This document shows positions 12,620 through 14,929 of a stretch of 14,929 bases of DNA, in pieces. Source of the DNA: Spirochaetaceae bacterium (lineage in GTDB: Bacteria > Spirochaetota > Spirochaetia > UBA9216). The stretch lies in the NCBI GenBank assembly GCA_028527945.1, contig JAQQAK010000281.1, positions 1-14,929 on the forward strand. The letters run 5' to 3'. A program made the position numbers and the translations under genes. The first letter of the stretch is position 1, and each line of letters begins with the position of its first letter. The notes beneath the pieces were generated by a model. That model did no database searches. It had not been told where the DNA came from and was given only the letters and a program-made list of their open reading frames with translations.

Positions 12620-14929
12620 ATGACTAAACAAGATCTTGACAAATTAGTAAAGAAAGTGTGCGCGGCACAAGCTATTTACGCAAAATATTCTCAAGAACAA
12701 GTTGATGAAATATTCTACAAAGCAGCAACTGCTGTAAATCAGAAGCGAATACCGCTTGCAAAGATGGCTGTAAAAGAAACAGGCATAGGCATAGTTGAAG
12801 ACAAAGTTATAAAAAATCATTTTGCGTCAGAATACATTTATAATACTTATAAAAACACACAGACCTGTGGAATAATTGAAGAAGATGAAGCTTTTGGTAT
12901 TAAAAAAATAGCAGAACCAATAGGAGTAATTTGTGGAATTGTACCAACAACAAATCCCACATCAACTGCAATTTATAAGGCTTTAATTACATTAAAAACC
13001 AGAAATGGAATTATATTTAGTCCACATCCAAGAGCAGCACAATGTACAGTAGAGGCTGTAAAAATTATTCTTGATGCAGCAGTTTCAGCTGGAGCGCCGA
13101 AAGACATTATAGGATGGATAGATACACCATCAATTGAATTGACTGCTGAATTAATGCATCACCCTGAAATTGACTTAATACTGGCAACCGGAGGCCCAGG
13201 GATGGTAAAATCAGCCTACTCATCAGGGAAACCAGCCCTTGGTGTTGGAGCAGGAAACACCCCTGCACTTATTGATGAAAATGCGGACATAAAAATGGCT
13301 GTAAGTTCTATATTAATGAGTAAAACCTTTGACAATGGAGTAATTTGTGCATCTGAACAATCTATTGTCGTTAATAAAAAAATATACAATGATGTGAAAA
13401 AAGAGTTAAAACTTCGCGGGGCTTATATTCTTCCAGATGAAGAAGCAAAAAAAATCAGGAAAATTATAATTGATAAAGAACGTGGAGCTGTAAATCCTGC
13501 GATAGTGGGACAACCAGCTTCTGTTATCGCAAAACTTGCAGGTTTTAAAGTCCCTCCTCAAACAAAGGTGTTGGTTGGCGAAGTGAATAAAATTGAGCAT
13601 TCAGAACCTTTTGCTCTTGAAAAACTCAGCCCTGTACTTGGTATGTTCAAATGTGACAGCTTTGAAGATGGAAAACACAAAGCCGCAAGCCTTGTTGAGC
13701 TTGCAGGTTTAGGTCATACATCGGTTTTATACTGTAATCCTGCTGAACAGGACAAAATAGTAGATTTTGGAAAAACAGTAAAAACAGGACGAGTTTTAAT
13801 CAATATGCCTTCATCACAAGGGGCAATTGGCGATATTTATAATTTCAAATTAACACCATCTTTAACACTTGGATGTGGCAGCTGGGGAGGTAATTCTGTG
13901 AGCGAAAATGTTGGAGTTAAGCATCTTCTAAACTATAAAACAGTTGCACAGAGGAGAGAAAATATGCTTTGGCTGCAAATACCGCAAAAGGTATTCCATA
14001 AAACAGGATGTTTACCTGTAGCACTTCAGGAATTAAAAGGAAAGACAAGGGCTTTTATAGTTACAGACTCCTTCTTATTTGATTCAAAATGTACTGACAG
14101 ACTTACAAACGTCCTAAAACCTTTAGGAATTGAATGTCAAATATTCCATCAGGTAAAACCCGATCCTACTCTTTCAAAAATAGAAGCTGGTCTCGAATCA
14201 TTAAACGCCTTTAAACCTGATGTAATAATTGGCCTTGGGGGCGGTAGCCCTATGGATGCGGCAAAAATCATGTGGTTGCTGTATGAACATCCAGAAGCAA
14301 AGTTTGAAAATATGGCTATGCGATTTATGGACATAAGAAAACGTATTTATGAGTTCCCTAAAATGGGAGAGAAAGCAGACTTTGTAGCTATTCCAACAAC
14401 TTCTGGTACTGGTTCTGAGGTAACACCGTTTAGTGTTATTACTGACGATAAAACAGGTCATAAAAACCCAATCGCAGATTACGCCTTAACTCCAACGATG
14501 GCAATAATTGATGCCTCTCTTGCGGCAACAATGCCTAAAGGATTAACAGCAGCATCTGGTATAGACGCTGTAACTCACAGCATTGAAGCTATTGCCTCTG
14601 TAATGAGCAGTGATTATACAAATGGAATAGCTTTAGAGTCTTTGAAAATACTTTTTGAGTTCCTTCCTGAAGCATATGAAAAAGGAAAAGATTCTCCTAT
14701 AGCTCGAGAAAAGGTTCATAACGCAAGCTGTATGGCAGGCATGGCCTTTGCAAACGCTTTTCTTGGAATATGTCACTCAATGGCACATAAACTAGGCGCG
14801 GCTTTTCACATCCCTCATGGAATAGCAAATGCTCTTCTAATCAGTTATGTAATCAGATATAACGCAAGTGACATACCAACAAAACAGGGAATATTTCCTC
14901 AATATGAGTATCCTTGTGCCAAAGAAAGA
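12620..14929 (+). CDS. adhE: bifunctional aldehyde-alcohol dehydrogenase AdhE, 3' end outside window
   Basis: The frame is open for 770 codons to the window end. AdhE is normally about 870 residues, so roughly 100 are missing. It reduces acetyl-CoA to acetaldehyde and then to ethanol with NADH, and forms spirosome filaments in other bacteria. The ALDH half (1 to about 440) has IVPTTNPTSTAIYKALI, the catalytic NGVICASEQS with Cys243, and ends at the typical AQRRENMLW (443-451). The iron-ADH half has GLGGGSPMDAAK (538-549), TSGTGSEVTPFSVITD, and ligands Asp649, His653, His719 and His733, offset by 4 from E. coli numbering. A GAGAGGG ribosome binding site lies just before the ATG. All key residues are present, so both activities are expected. 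Confidence 0.96.
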   Translation, partial: MTKQDLDKLVKKVCAAQAIYAKYSQEQVDEIFYKAATAVNQKRIPLAKMAVKETGIGIVEDKVIKNHFASEYIYNTYKNTQTCGIIEEDEAFGIKKIAEPIGVICGIVPTTNPTSTAIYKALITLKTRNGIIFSPHPRAAQCTVEAVKIILDAAVSAGAPKDIIGWIDTPSIELTAELMHHPEIDLILATGGPGMVKSAYSSGKPALGVGAGNTPALIDENADIKMAVSSILMSKTFDNGVICASEQSIVVNKKIYNDVKKELKLRGAYILPDEEAKKIRKIIIDKERGAVNPAIVGQPASVIAKLAGFKVPPQTKVLVGEVNKIEHSEPFALEKLSPVLGMFKCDSFEDGKHKAASLVELAGLGHTSVLYCNPAEQDKIVDFGKTVKTGRVLINMPSSQGAIGDIYNFKLTPSLTLGCGSWGGNSVSENVGVKHLLNYKTVAQRRENMLWLQIPQKVFHKTGCLPVALQELKGKTRAFIVTDSFLFDSKCTDRLTNVLKPLGIECQIFHQVKPDPTLSKIEAGLESLNAFKPDVIIGLGGGSPMDAAKIMWLLYEHPEAKFENMAMRFMDIRKRIYEFPKMGEKADFVAIPTTSGTGSEVTPFSVITDDKTGHKNPIADYALTPTMAIIDASLAATMPKGLTAASGIDAVTHSIEAIASVMSSDYTNGIALESLKILFEFLPEAYEKGKDSPIAREKVHNASCMAGMAFANAFLGICHSMAHKLGAAFHIPHGIANALLISYVIRYNASDIPTKQGIFPQYEYPCAKER

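Overview
The window is AT-rich (roughly one third G+C by eye), with no rRNA, tRNA, CRISPR array or insertion sequence that I can support. The order rpsF-ssb-rpsR-DUF2232 membrane protein-rplI-dnaB, the WD40-type gene at the left edge and the protein sequences themselves point to a spirochaete, most likely a fermentative Treponema relative. That is an inference from gene order and protein character, not from a database match. A Firmicute is less likely because the gdpP-type gene that normally sits between the DUF2232 gene and rplI there is absent.

Left edge (2-1030, + strand): the 3' part of a beta-propeller (WD40-like) gene. It converges on a long minus-strand operon, and the 187 bases between them are packed with inverted repeats that act as terminators.

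Replication and translation operon (5572 down to 1218, minus strand): rpsF, ssb, rpsR, a DUF2232 membrane protein, rplI, dnaB and a ComFB-family gene, ending at a clear intrinsic terminator. It has a good promoter (5635-5664) and a short leader that can fold into a hairpin carrying a CCG. That makes it a candidate S6:S18 autoregulatory site. The L9 protein has an unusual, very acidic C-terminal tail.

Plus-strand operon (about 6255-9678): a YtrA-type GntR repressor, an ABC ATPase, an ABC-2 type permease, a cysteine-containing domain protein and an RluA-type pseudouridine synthase. All junctions overlap (23, 8, 4 and 4 bases). Two genes appear to lack ATG/GTG/TTG starts: the GntR gene seems to start at ATC, and the cysteine-containing protein at CTG inside a CTGA overlap. 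The last two genes look like the two halves of a protein that is a single long RluA-family polypeptide in other bacteria. A nested palindrome over the promoter is the probable autoregulatory operator. A divergent small helical protein of unknown function (5785-6234) lies between this operon and the ribosomal one.

Minus-strand pair (11806 down to 9675): a possible SCP2-like lipid-binding protein translationally coupled to an unusually long iron-dependent alcohol dehydrogenase, which seems to carry a decayed extra copy of its own N-terminal half-domain. A perfect TetR-style inverted repeat lies upstream. The dehydrogenase and the pseudouridine synthase converge and share one CTAG as both stop codons.

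Right edge: arfB (ribosome rescue hydrolase, minus strand) and divergent adhE (bifunctional aldehyde/alcohol dehydrogenase, + strand, cut by the window end after 770 codons). The two iron-ADH genes suggest mixed-acid or ethanol fermentation.
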